DNA from: Kordiimonadaceae bacterium
GTDB taxonomy: Bacteria; Pseudomonadota; Alphaproteobacteria; Sphingomonadales; Kordiimonadaceae
Length of the DNA: 37,345 nucleotides
Assembly: GCA_030148905.1 (NCBI GenBank)
Contig: JASBSO010000241.1
Location: forward strand, 1 to 37,345
Direction of reading: 5' to 3'
Shown piece by piece: positions 9,238-17,988 of the stretch. Under the pieces are notes generated by a model. It was not told where the DNA came from. It saw only the letters and a program-made list of their open reading frames with translations, and searched no databases. Within the stretch, counting starts at the first letter, position 1. Each line of letters opens with the position of its first letter. Both the position numbers and the translations under genes were made by a program.

Positions 9238-10407
9238 TTAGCCAGCCGCAAAGCTTAACCCGGCATGGGCTTCAAGGCGGTCAATTATGGCCTGGCCGAA
9301 GGCTGCCGCCGGGGTCAAAACGCCGCCGGGTGTGTCCGCCTTTTCTTTGACCAAACACATCGCCGCTTCGGAGATCATCTTCGAGGTGGAGCCATACCCC
9401 GGGTCGCGGTCGCCCTTGACAACAACCTTGACCGGCGTGCCGTCATGCATGCCCAAAAACCAGAGTTCATAAAACCCGTTTTCGCGCTCCTCCTTAGACG
9501 GCCCCTCGCCGGGTTTTGGCCCGCCGCCTTCGCCCATGGGATTGGCGTTGGCCATGGCCTCGGCGCGGGCCTTGCCGCTGTCGCCATTACCGGTCATGAC
9601 CATTTCATCATATTCAAAGTCAGCACCGTATTGATGACCCATAAGCGCATTCGAACGGTGTACATTTTTGGTGTTGATCGGGGCCATGATAAACGGCGCA
9701 AGCCAGCTGTCGGTCGCGGTATCTGCGCGCGGTTTGTTGTCGCGCGGCTGCGGAACGCCGTCAAAGCCCGGCACCAGGCCGTAAGGCGAGCGCAGGGTTG
9801 CCATCACATTGGGGTCTTGAGCCGCGGCGGCCAGGGTGGCCTTCAAACTGGCTGCGGTGCCGCCGGAAAAGGTCCCCTGCATCGCGGCGACCCGACCGTG
9901 CACCTGCTTGAAAGGTGCGCCAAACTGATCAATGGCGATATGTTGCAGTTTCCATACCCCCAAATCAAAGGGGATCGAATCAAAGCCGCAGCTGAACACA
10001 ATCCGCGCGCCATTGGCCTTGGCCTCGGCATCATAGGCGTCGATCATCTGGCGCATCCAGGCGGGTTCGCCGCACAAATCCACATAGTCCGTTCCGGTCC
10101 GGGCACAGGCGGCAACAAGCGGCTCGCCGTATAGCTGATAGGGCCCTACGGTTGTGATGATCACCTTGGCGCGGCGGACAAGCGCGTCAACCGCATCGGC
10201 ATCCCCGGTGTCAGCGACCACCAAATCCACCGACGACGGCAGCCCCATCTCGTCGCGCACGGCAGCCAGTTTTTCGGCGTTTCTGCCAGCCATCGCCCAG
10301 CGAATGCCCTCATCTTCGGCACGGGTTGAGAGATATTCCGCAACCAGACGCCCGGTAAATCCGCTCGCTCCGAATATAATGATGTCATAAGATTTGGTCG
10401 TGTTCAT
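9238..10407 (-). CDS. Saccharopine dehydrogenase-family oxidoreductase (trans-acting enoyl reductase-like)
   Basis: YDIIIFGASGFTGRLVAEYL...WAMAGRNAEKL...TVGPYQLYGEPLVAACARTGTDYVDLCGE. Confidence 0.9.
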   Translation of the reverse strand: MNTTKSYDIIIFGASGFTGRLVAEYLSTRAEDEGIRWAMAGRNAEKLAAVRDEMGLPSSVDLVVADTGDADAVDALVRRAKVIITTVGPYQLYGEPLVAACARTGTDYVDLCGEPAWMRQMIDAYDAEAKANGARIVFSCGFDSIPFDLGVWKLQHIAIDQFGAPFKQVHGRVAAMQGTFSGGTAASLKATLAAAAQDPNVMATLRSPYGLVPGFDGVPQPRDNKPRADTATDSWLAPFIMAPINTKNVHRSNALMGHQYGADFEYDEMVMTGNGDSGKARAEAMANANPMGEGGGPKPGEGPSKEERENGFYELWFLGMHDGTPVKVVVKGDRDPGYGSTSKMISEAAMCLVKEKADTPGGVLTPAAAFGQAIIDRLEAHAGLSFAAG

Positions 10408-10536
10408 GGCTCGCCCCGTCTCATCGCTGTTGGGTTTTCTCTAGGCACCGAGCATAGGCAGACAAGACCCGCTCGCCAAGTCAAAGACGGGACTGGGCGG
10501 CTGACGACCCATAACAACGATAAAGGGGGACTATCT

Positions 10537-11274
10537 ATGACAGCAGATCGCTCAGAAGCGGCCCCAGCTGCACATACGGCCCACATGCCGCGTTGGCAGG
10601 CTGCGGTGGAAGTTCTGGCCCCGGCGCTGCTGATGACACCTGCGCTTATTGTGGCGACGGTTCTTTTCAACACCGTTGGGCTGACGGGCGTGGCCTTCCC
10701 GCCGCTTGGGGTCTATCTGATCGTCGGTTTGTGTACGGTGTTTCTTTGGCGCCGCGGGGAAACATGGGCTGAGCTTGGTTTGCGCTGGCCGAAATCTCCC
10801 GCGCTGACGCTTGGCCTTGGTGTGCTGACGGCGCTTGTCATTGTCGCCTTCAGCAGTGTTTTGATCCCGCTATTGGAGCGTATAGGCTTTGCCCCGCCTG
10901 ATCTTTCCTATTTCGAGAGTGTTCTGCCCGGCAATACGGTTCTGTACACGCAGCTGATGCTTCTTGTTGTTTGGGGCAGCGCCGGGATCGGTGAAGAAAT
11001 GTTTGCGCGCGGCTTTTTACTCAACCGGATGGAGCGCCTTTTTGCCGGCAGCGGCGCGCCCACAGCATTTGCGATTGGCGGTCAGGCGGTCGTCTTCGGA
11101 TTGGCACATGCCTATCAAGGTCCGACGGGCATGATCGCCGTTGGGGTGATTGGCGTGCTGTTGGGTGTGGTGTATGTATTGTGCGGGCGAAATTTGCTCG
11201 TCCCGATCCTGGCGCACGGCCTATTTGACAGCTTCGGCGTGACCGCGATGTATCTTGGTTACACGCTGAACTGA
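10537..11274 (+). CDS. CPBP family intramembrane glutamic endopeptidase
   Basis: Multi-TM protein with GIGEEMFARGFLLNRM (EExxxR), FGLAHAYQGPTG and ILAHGLFDSFG motifs. Confidence 0.9.
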   Translation: MTADRSEAAPAAHTAHMPRWQAAVEVLAPALLMTPALIVATVLFNTVGLTGVAFPPLGVYLIVGLCTVFLWRRGETWAELGLRWPKSPALTLGLGVLTALVIVAFSSVLIPLLERIGFAPPDLSYFESVLPGNTVLYTQLMLLVVWGSAGIGEEMFARGFLLNRMERLFAGSGAPTAFAIGGQAVVFGLAHAYQGPTGMIAVGVIGVLLGVVYVLCGRNLLVPILAHGLFDSFGVTAMYLGYTLN

Positions 11275-11353
11275 CCCACCCTGCTAGACAGCGCCCGCGC
11301 CCTGAGTAGGATAGGAGGCATCTTTTGCAGCGGCATTCATAAAGGAGGCCCCG

Positions 11354-12151
11354 ATGACCGATCCCTTCCGTTCCGACGCCCTGGCGGGCACAACCGCGTT
11401 TATGGCCGGGGCCACAAGTGGCATCAATTTGGGTGTGGCTGAGCGCTTTGCTGAACTCGGTGCCAAAGTCTATGTCATCAGCCGCAGCCAGGACAAGGTG
11501 GATGCAACCGTATCGGCCTTGCAGAGCAAGGGGACGGATGCAGCGGGCATGGCGGTTGATGTGCGCGCCTATGACGCGGTGGAAGCCAGCCTGAAAGATT
11601 GCCGCGAAAGATTTGGCAAAATCGACTTTTTGCTATCGGGGGCGGCGGGAAATTTCGTTGCCCCGGCGCTTGGGATGTCGCCCAATGCCTTTAAAACTGT
11701 TGTCGATATCGACCTGATGGGCACCTATCATGTGTGCCGCGCCGCCTTTGAGCATTTAAATGCGCCAGGGGCCAGCGTGGTGAATATCACCGCCCCGCAG
11801 GCGGTCAAACCCTATATCATGCAAAGCCATGTCTGCGCCGCCAAAGCCGGCGTCAACATGTTGACGCAGTGCCTGGCGCTCGAATGGGGGCCGTTGGGTG
11901 TGCGGGTGAATGCCATTTCCCCAGGCCCGATCAAGGACACCGAAGGCATGCGCCGTCTTGCCCCGACGCCTGAGGCCGAACAGCACGCCAAAAACGCAGT
12001 GGCGCTGCGCGACTTTGGCGAGGCCCGCGATATTGCCGATGCCTGCGTGTTTTTGGCAACGTCGGCGGGCAAATACATCACCGGCGAGATCATGTATGTT
12101 GACGGTGGCATGGTAATGGGCGACGGCGGTATGGGGCAGGTTCAGGGGTGA
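11354..12151 (+). CDS. SDR family oxidoreductase, 2,4-dienoyl-CoA reductase-like
   Basis: FMAGATSGINLGVAERFAELGAKVYVISRS...AAKAGVNMLTQCLALEWGPLGVRVNAISPGPIKDTEGMRRLAP; RBS aaaggagg upstream. Confidence 0.9.
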   Translation: MTDPFRSDALAGTTAFMAGATSGINLGVAERFAELGAKVYVISRSQDKVDATVSALQSKGTDAAGMAVDVRAYDAVEASLKDCRERFGKIDFLLSGAAGNFVAPALGMSPNAFKTVVDIDLMGTYHVCRAAFEHLNAPGASVVNITAPQAVKPYIMQSHVCAAKAGVNMLTQCLALEWGPLGVRVNAISPGPIKDTEGMRRLAPTPEAEQHAKNAVALRDFGEARDIADACVFLATSAGKYITGEIMYVDGGMVMGDGGMGQVQG

Positions 12152-12831
12152 GCCCGGTGCATCCGGTCTATTCCGCAGTGGCGGCGCGGCGGTCCTGCCG
12201 GGCGTTTTCGTCCGACCCGGTGGATGCCGGCCTGATTGATCGGGTGTTGGAGGCTGCACTCCGCGCCCCATCGGGCGGCAATCTGCAGCCCTGGCATTTT
12301 GCTCTGGTGACCGGCAGCGCGCTCGACCGGCTGAAAGCGGGCATGGCGCAAACGGTGCAGGACCGCCCGCAAGGTGACACGCCCGACTATGACATTTATC
12401 CACCTGGCCTGGTGGACCCCTACCGACAGCGGCGGTTTGAGGTCGGCGAAGACCTGTACGGCGCGCTGGGGATTTCGCGGGACAATAAAATTGGCCGGTT
12501 GATGTGGCTGACGCAAAATTTTCAGTTTTTTGGCGCGCCGGTGGGGCTGTTTTGCTTTGTCGACAAACGCATGGGACGACCGCAGTGGTCGGATTTGGGG
12601 ATGATCTTGCAGACCATCATGCTGCTTTTTGAGGCTGAAGGCGTTGCCACCTGCGCGCAGGAGGCCTGGTCGCGATATGGGCGCACGGTGCACGATTTTG
12701 TCGGCGCACCGGACGAGCATATTCTGTTTTGCGGCATGGCGATTGGGTATAGCGACGACGCGGCCCCAGCCAACCAGTTTCGGTCGCGCCGCGCACCGCT
12801 CAGCGATGTGTTGACACGCATTGACGACTGA
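12148..12831 (+). CDS. Nitroreductase family protein
   Basis: AVAARRSCRAFSSDPVDAGLIDRVLEAALRAPSGGNLQPWHFALVTG; GTG start overlaps SDR stop (GTGA). Confidence 0.92.
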   Translation: MSPVHPVYSAVAARRSCRAFSSDPVDAGLIDRVLEAALRAPSGGNLQPWHFALVTGSALDRLKAGMAQTVQDRPQGDTPDYDIYPPGLVDPYRQRRFEVGEDLYGALGISRDNKIGRLMWLTQNFQFFGAPVGLFCFVDKRMGRPQWSDLGMILQTIMLLFEAEGVATCAQEAWSRYGRTVHDFVGAPDEHILFCGMAIGYSDDAAPANQFRSRRAPLSDVLTRIDD

Positions 12832-12832
12832 C

Positions 12833-13954
12833 ATGCCGCCGCTGACGATAACCATCATCGCCCGCAACGCCGAGGCGACCATCGTGGCCGCGATTCGCTC
12901 CATAAAGCGCGACAATGCCTATCCGATTTTGCTGGTGGACGACTTTTCATCCGACAACACGGCAGACGCCGCACGGGATATCGCCGGCAATCAGATTACG
13001 GTTGTTCGCCCGCCCCGGCATGTGGGCACGGGGCTTGCCCGCCAAACCGCGCTGGATCATGTGGGAACGCCCTATGGGCTGTGGCTTGATGCCGACGACG
13101 AAATGCTGCCCGGCCGCGCCGAGGCGCACGTCCAGGCACTGAGCGCCGGTGCTGACCTGGTTTATGAAAGCTGCTATCTGGTCTCTGAGGACGGCGGCAG
13201 AACCCGGCTCGATAACCCTGAGTTTTTGATGCAACCCGGCGGTATGCTCCGCTGTTTTGAACGCAACTGGGTACACGGCCTGTGGGGAGGCTACAGGGCC
13301 GAGTTCGCGAGGTCCGTTGGCTATGACCCAAGTTTCAAGGCGGCCGAAGATTATGATTTTCTTTTGCGTGCCTTGCTCAAGCGACCGCAGATCGCCTTCA
13401 TCCCTGATCCGATGGTCCTGCACTATGACCGGCCGGGAACCGTGTCGCGTCAGGTCGATGTGACCACCACATTCAGCCAGGCGGCGAAACGGAAACATGA
13501 CCGCGTTGCCGTGAACAAAGCGCTGAAAGATTTTGACCTTGGATGGCTGGTACGCGCGCAAATGGACATGGCCGATGGTCGATTTGCGGACGCGGCCAAG
13601 CTGTTGCGCCGCCAGTCGGTTTCGCAGGCTGCCCTTATCCCGCCCTACGGCAAGTCCGAACGTTGGGTGGCTCTGTATTTGTCGGCGATTTGCCACATCA
13701 AGATCGGCGAGTATGCGGCGGCAGAAGCGGTGCTGGCCGAGGCTCAGGCCCTTGGACATACGCCAGAGGGTTTTAATGCGCTTGGTGTGCTGGCCCGTAT
13801 GCGCGGCGACGAAACGGCTGCCCGTGCATGCTTCCGGTCTGCGCTTGATCTGTACAGCGATTATTTCGATGCGCGCGAAAACCTGGCGCATAAAGAGGCG
13901 ACGCGCATAACGCCGTCTCCCTTGCGCGGCCAACACGGGCGCAATATCTACTGA
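12833..13954 (+). CDS. Glycosyltransferase family 2 with C-terminal TPR region
   Basis: PLTITIIARNAEATIVAAIRSI...ILLVDDFSSDNTADAA...WLDADDEMLPGRAE; C-term EYAAAEAVLAEAQALGHTPEGFNALGVLARMRGDETAARACFRSALDLYSDYFDARENLA. Alternative TTG start at 12821. Confidence 0.88.
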   Translation: MPPLTITIIARNAEATIVAAIRSIKRDNAYPILLVDDFSSDNTADAARDIAGNQITVVRPPRHVGTGLARQTALDHVGTPYGLWLDADDEMLPGRAEAHVQALSAGADLVYESCYLVSEDGGRTRLDNPEFLMQPGGMLRCFERNWVHGLWGGYRAEFARSVGYDPSFKAAEDYDFLLRALLKRPQIAFIPDPMVLHYDRPGTVSRQVDVTTTFSQAAKRKHDRVAVNKALKDFDLGWLVRAQMDMADGRFADAAKLLRRQSVSQAALIPPYGKSERWVALYLSAICHIKIGEYAAAEAVLAEAQALGHTPEGFNALGVLARMRGDETAARACFRSALDLYSDYFDARENLAHKEATRITPSPLRGQHGRNIY

Positions 13955-14059
13955 TTGCGCTTTGCCTGCGGATTATCTTCCGCGTCTTGATCGTGCCTGT
14001 GAAACCGTCCTATGCTGAGCGGGCACAGCCCTTCCCGCCAACGCCTTGGACGCTCCGAA

Positions 14060-15019
14060 ATGTCAGACATGAATATTCTGGTCACAAGCATTTCTGCCAA
14101 GGTGCAGCTTTTGTCGTTGATCCGACAGGCGCAGGCCGCCTATCCGGGGGCCCGTCTTATTGGCGCGGACGCAGATGCGCTGGCCTCGGCACGCCATGTG
14201 GTCGACCGGTTTCACCTCCTGCCAGGCGACAATGACCCTGCCTATGCCGACGCATTGGTCGACCTGTGTGCTCGCGAAGATATCCGCCTGATCATCCCCA
14301 CGCGCGATAACGAGCTGGTCCCGCTCGCCCGGTTGAAAGCGCGACTTGCCGAGGTGGGCACGGTCGTGCCCCTGCCCGAGCCTGCGGCGCTTGACCTGTG
14401 CCTTGATAAGTTGAAATTTCATGACTTTTGCGAGGCGCAAGGATTTCCCGTGCTGCCACGCCGCGAGCCCACAAGCGATGATGACTTCCCCGTCTTTGTG
14501 CGCCTCACCAGCAGTTCGGGTAGCCGCTCGGCCTTTTTGGTGCCCGATATGACCATCTGGCGACAACTCCACCTTGAGGGGGACCGGTATATCTGCCAGC
14601 CGCTTTGCCGCGATGAAGAATATAGCGTCGATGTCTTGATGGACCTCGACGGCGCGCCGCTGCAAGCGGTTGCGCGCAGGCGCGAGCGAATAGTTTACGG
14701 CGAAAGCTGGCGCAGCCAGGTTGTGCATGACCCCGAACTGGAGGCATTGGCGCTTGATGTGTGTTCGGCGATGGGCCTGCGCGGGCATAATCTTGTGCAG
14801 GCGTTTCGTAGCCGCGACAGCGGGATCAATCTGATCGAGGCCAATGCCCGCTTTGGTGGCTGCTCGAACCTGAGCGTGGTGGCGGGGTTGAACTCGCCCG
14901 CGCGGCTGATGGCGATGGTGGCGGGTGACGGTGCCACTGCACGCAAGCCAGGCACCATTCAGTACGGCCTTCGGTCCAACCGGCACGCACGGGATATTTT
15001 TGAAACACCGGTGGATTAA
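14060..15019 (+). CDS. ATP-grasp domain protein
   Basis: MNILVTSISAKVQLLSLIRQAQ...IIPTRDNELVPLARLK...CLDKLKFHDFCEAQGFPVLP...NLIEANARFGGCSNLSVVAGLN. Confidence 0.88.
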   Translation: MSDMNILVTSISAKVQLLSLIRQAQAAYPGARLIGADADALASARHVVDRFHLLPGDNDPAYADALVDLCAREDIRLIIPTRDNELVPLARLKARLAEVGTVVPLPEPAALDLCLDKLKFHDFCEAQGFPVLPRREPTSDDDFPVFVRLTSSSGSRSAFLVPDMTIWRQLHLEGDRYICQPLCRDEEYSVDVLMDLDGAPLQAVARRRERIVYGESWRSQVVHDPELEALALDVCSAMGLRGHNLVQAFRSRDSGINLIEANARFGGCSNLSVVAGLNSPARLMAMVAGDGATARKPGTIQYGLRSNRHARDIFETPVD

Positions 15020-15024
15020 GCCCG

Positions 15025-15693
15025 GTGCATCCTGTTCTGTTCCTCGATCTGGATGATACGCTGTATCTTGAGCGCGATTATGTTCTCTCCGGGTTTCGGG
15101 CTGTTGCCGACCACCTCGCAGCGCAGTTTGCACAAGAGCCGGAACCGCTTTTCAAGGCAATGGAAGAGATTTTAGACCGCGAGGGACGCGGCCGCATTTT
15201 TGACCGGGTGCTGGACCAGTTTGGCATCAGTACAGATCAGCAACCGGTTGCCGACCTGGTTGACCTGTACCGCGGGCACAGACCCCGTATTGCCTGTTTC
15301 CCGGGGGTGGACACCCTGCTTGCCCACCTGCGTACGCGGCTTGCCCTGGCGGTTGTTACCGATGGCTTGCCTGCGGTGCAGCGCGCAAAGGTTGCCGCCC
15401 TTGGCCTAGAGGCACAGGTTGATGTCATCAGCTATTGCTGGGCGGTGGACGCCCCCAAGCCGGAAATAGGCGGCTATGTTGCTGCGCTCGACGCCTTGGG
15501 GGCGAGCGCCCAGGGCTGCGCCGTGGTCGGAGACAATCCCGCCCATGACGGGGTTGCTGCCCGGCAGCTTGGCGTGCCCTTCATTCGCGTCATGCAGGGC
15601 CGCTTTGCAGGCGATCCCGGCGACGCCGACGCGGTTATCCCGGCGATCACCGGTTTGGAGGATGCGCTGCGCTCGCTGGAATTGCTGGCTTAG
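15025..15693 (+). CDS. HAD family hydrolase
   Basis: VLFLDLDDTLYLERDYVLSGF (DxD motif), AVVTDG, CAVVGDNPAHDGVAARQLG; GTG start. Confidence 0.9.
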   Translation: MHPVLFLDLDDTLYLERDYVLSGFRAVADHLAAQFAQEPEPLFKAMEEILDREGRGRIFDRVLDQFGISTDQQPVADLVDLYRGHRPRIACFPGVDTLLAHLRTRLALAVVTDGLPAVQRAKVAALGLEAQVDVISYCWAVDAPKPEIGGYVAALDALGASAQGCAVVGDNPAHDGVAARQLGVPFIRVMQGRFAGDPGDADAVIPAITGLEDALRSLELLA

Positions 15694-16814
15694 GGCCAGG
15701 TATCGCTGGCGGCGCGTGCCGCAATATCGTACCAGCGATCACCCGCACTGCGGAAAAGCGGTGTGCTGGCCGCGCCGTACCAGTGGCGGTGGTCGCTTAG
15801 CCGCGCCGCATCACCCGCACCCAGCATGAAGCGCCAAACCGGGACACCCATGGCGCTGGCCATGTCGGCGGCAAGGGTCGATGCCGACAGGACAGCATCA
15901 AGGCATGCGGTCATCCCGGCCAGGCCCTCCATGTCATCGATGGGGTCAAACCCGTCTGGCATGATCAGCCGATCCCCCAACAGGGCGCGCAGGCGGGCGG
16001 TTTCCTCTGCCGTTTGTCCATATTGCAGCGAGACAAAATCGCAGTCGCTGCGCTCAAAAAACGGTGCCAGGTCCTCGGGCTGGAGATAATAAACCGACCG
16101 CATCAACGTCACGTGCATCGAGCGAAAGCAAAACCCGATGCGGCGGTTGCCCGGCGTGCAGGCGGCATTAAGCGCAGCCTGCCATCTGGCCTTGTGTTCT
16201 GGATGTGCTGAAATATGGGTTTCTGGCCGCAAAGGGGCTGGATGCTGCCAGTACAGCCGGTCAAGATCGGCCATGTAAACCGGTTTGTGCGACGGTTTGT
16301 AGCGCCGGATATCCTCCGCTTGGATGAAATGGTGCTGCGGATAATGCCGGGCAAGAAGGCCCGATATTTTACCGTTCACCACGATGGCTGACCCACTGGC
16401 TATGCTGGTTAAATGATGCGCCCAGCGAATCTGGTCACCGATTCCGTCTTCCTCCAAAACCAGCAGCGGCGCATCCGGGTTGGCGGCGGACAGCGGCACC
16501 GCTGTTTCCATGCGGATGGAGGAATTGGGTCGTCGGCGGCTGAAAACCGGCCCCCACTGAGCGGCGGGCTTGCACTGTGCGCGGTCAATTTCGGCGGCGG
16601 TGCGCCCCGGCATGGCAGAGGATGGCCGCGCCTGTCGCCACGCTGTCAGGCATCGCTTCGCCTTATCGCCGTACCCCAGCGTATAAAGAGCGATCACCTC
16701 CTGATGCCACAACAGGTCGGACTCAGGGTGGCGTTTGCGTGCGGCCGTCAAACGCGCCAGCCAAACGGGCACCGACAGGCCGATCAGGTCGTCTGACGTT
16801 AGGGGGGCGTTCAC
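15690..16814 (-). CDS. TPR protein with glycosyltransferase family 9-like C-terminal region
   Basis: TPR-like helices near N-terminus; LLVLEEDGIGDQIRWAHHL... and DAVLSASTLAADMASAMGVPVWRFML resemble GT9/heptosyltransferase-like tails of TPR proteins. ORF track starts at 16931, but a GTG at 16814 avoids overlap with divergent lpxR. Confidence 0.75.
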   Translation of the reverse strand: MNAPLTSDDLIGLSVPVWLARLTAARKRHPESDLLWHQEVIALYTLGYGDKAKRCLTAWRQARPSSAMPGRTAAEIDRAQCKPAAQWGPVFSRRRPNSSIRMETAVPLSAANPDAPLLVLEEDGIGDQIRWAHHLTSIASGSAIVVNGKISGLLARHYPQHHFIQAEDIRRYKPSHKPVYMADLDRLYWQHPAPLRPETHISAHPEHKARWQAALNAACTPGNRRIGFCFRSMHVTLMRSVYYLQPEDLAPFFERSDCDFVSLQYGQTAEETARLRALLGDRLIMPDGFDPIDDMEGLAGMTACLDAVLSASTLAADMASAMGVPVWRFMLGAGDAARLSDHRHWYGAASTPLFRSAGDRWYDIAARAASDTWP

Positions 16815-16923
16815 TGCATCCTCGCATTGGTCATTTTGTAGTCTTAGCCTATATCCTCTTGGGTCACAAAGCCCGTGCAGGGCGAGCACAGAATTGTCAC
16901 AATCCCGCTTCACTGTTCGCGTC

Positions 16924-17928
16924 ATGATCACGTTTCGATGTCAAGATTGTCTTAAAGTCGCAGCAGTCACGGGGGTGCTTGCCAGCCTGTCTGTGCCTTC
17001 ATGTGCCGCAGATAACCGCGCCATTTTGTCCTTCAGCCATGCCAATGATATTTTCTTAGGGACCGACCGGCACTATACCGCCGGGTCAGAAATCAGTTGG
17101 CTCAGCGGCGCAGACACCAACGTCGTTGGCCTTGACGATTTCGCCGCCAAACTGCCCTTTGTGGCACCAGACGCCAAAATCCGCACGCGTATCGGCATCC
17201 GGCAGCTGCTCTTTACCCCAGAGGATATCGGCGCGGTCAATCCTCCACTCGACGACCGGCCCTATGTCGGCCTGTTGGAAGGCGAGTTGGCCCTGACGGC
17301 AGAAACCGACACCCGGCTTGACCAGTGGTCGCTTCGGCTGGGGGTGACGGGCGAGGCCTCGGGCGGACGGATCGTTCAGGAAATTGTGCACGACATCACT
17401 GGTTCCACAGACCCTCAGGGGTGGGGCTTTCAGGTGCCGACCGAACCGACAATCGCCCTCAGTTACAGCCGTATCTGGCGCCAGAGGCTTGCACGGGTCA
17501 GCGACACCATATCGGTTGACTGGCTGCCGCGCGCCGGCGGCACGCTGGGCACAAGCTTTTTGAACGCCGAAGCCGGGGCGGTTTTCCGGATCGGTAATGA
17601 TCTGCACGGAAATTTCGGCTATGCCACAACCGACCAGGCGATTGGCGCGCATACGGCCTTTGCGGCCCCCGAAGATGGCTGGGGGTGGTCCGTGTATGTG
17701 GGGGCATCGGGCCGCCTTCAGGGGCAAAATATTGGCCTGGACGGCGGTGTGTTTCGCGACAGCCGCACCGTTGACCGCCGCGTCGCACAGGCGGATTTTG
17801 TCGCCGGTTTTGCGCTGGCGCACGGCGGCTTTCAGGCGACCTTTCAGCACCTGACCCGAAGCGAGGAATTTGTCGGTCAGGACGGCGTGGACCAGTTTTG
17901 GACCCTGCAGCTTAGTTTCAAGCTCTAG
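16924..17928 (+). CDS. lpxR: LpxR-like outer-membrane lipid A deacylase (DUF2219 family)
   Basis: Signal peptide then ILSFSHANDIFLGTDRHYTAGSEISWLSG; VHDITGSTDPQGWGFQ; C-terminal FWTLQLSFKL beta-barrel ending. Confidence 0.87.
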   Translation: MITFRCQDCLKVAAVTGVLASLSVPSCAADNRAILSFSHANDIFLGTDRHYTAGSEISWLSGADTNVVGLDDFAAKLPFVAPDAKIRTRIGIRQLLFTPEDIGAVNPPLDDRPYVGLLEGELALTAETDTRLDQWSLRLGVTGEASGGRIVQEIVHDITGSTDPQGWGFQVPTEPTIALSYSRIWRQRLARVSDTISVDWLPRAGGTLGTSFLNAEAGAVFRIGNDLHGNFGYATTDQAIGAHTAFAAPEDGWGWSVYVGASGRLQGQNIGLDGGVFRDSRTVDRRVAQADFVAGFALAHGGFQATFQHLTRSEEFVGQDGVDQFWTLQLSFKL

Positions 17929-17930
17929 GC

Positions 17931-17970
17931 ATAAAAAAACCGGCGGCTCCAATCTGGAGCCACCGGCTTT
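17931..17970 (-). terminator. Rho-independent terminator between convergent genes
   Basis: Stem CCGGCGGCTCC (17940-17950), loop AATCT, GGAGCCACCGG (17956-17966), one G-U pair; on the minus strand followed by a run of T. Confidence 0.85.
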
Positions 17971-17988
17971 CACTCGACCCATCAAGTC

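Noticed and set aside
12947-13936. 329-aa minus-strand ORF
   Set aside because: Antisense to the GT2-TPR gene; composition typical of shadow ORFs.
14063-15133. 356-aa minus-strand ORF
   Set aside because: Antisense to the ATP-grasp and HAD genes, with no domain pattern.
17086-17985. 299-aa minus-strand ORF
   Set aside because: Antisense to lpxR and running through the terminator.
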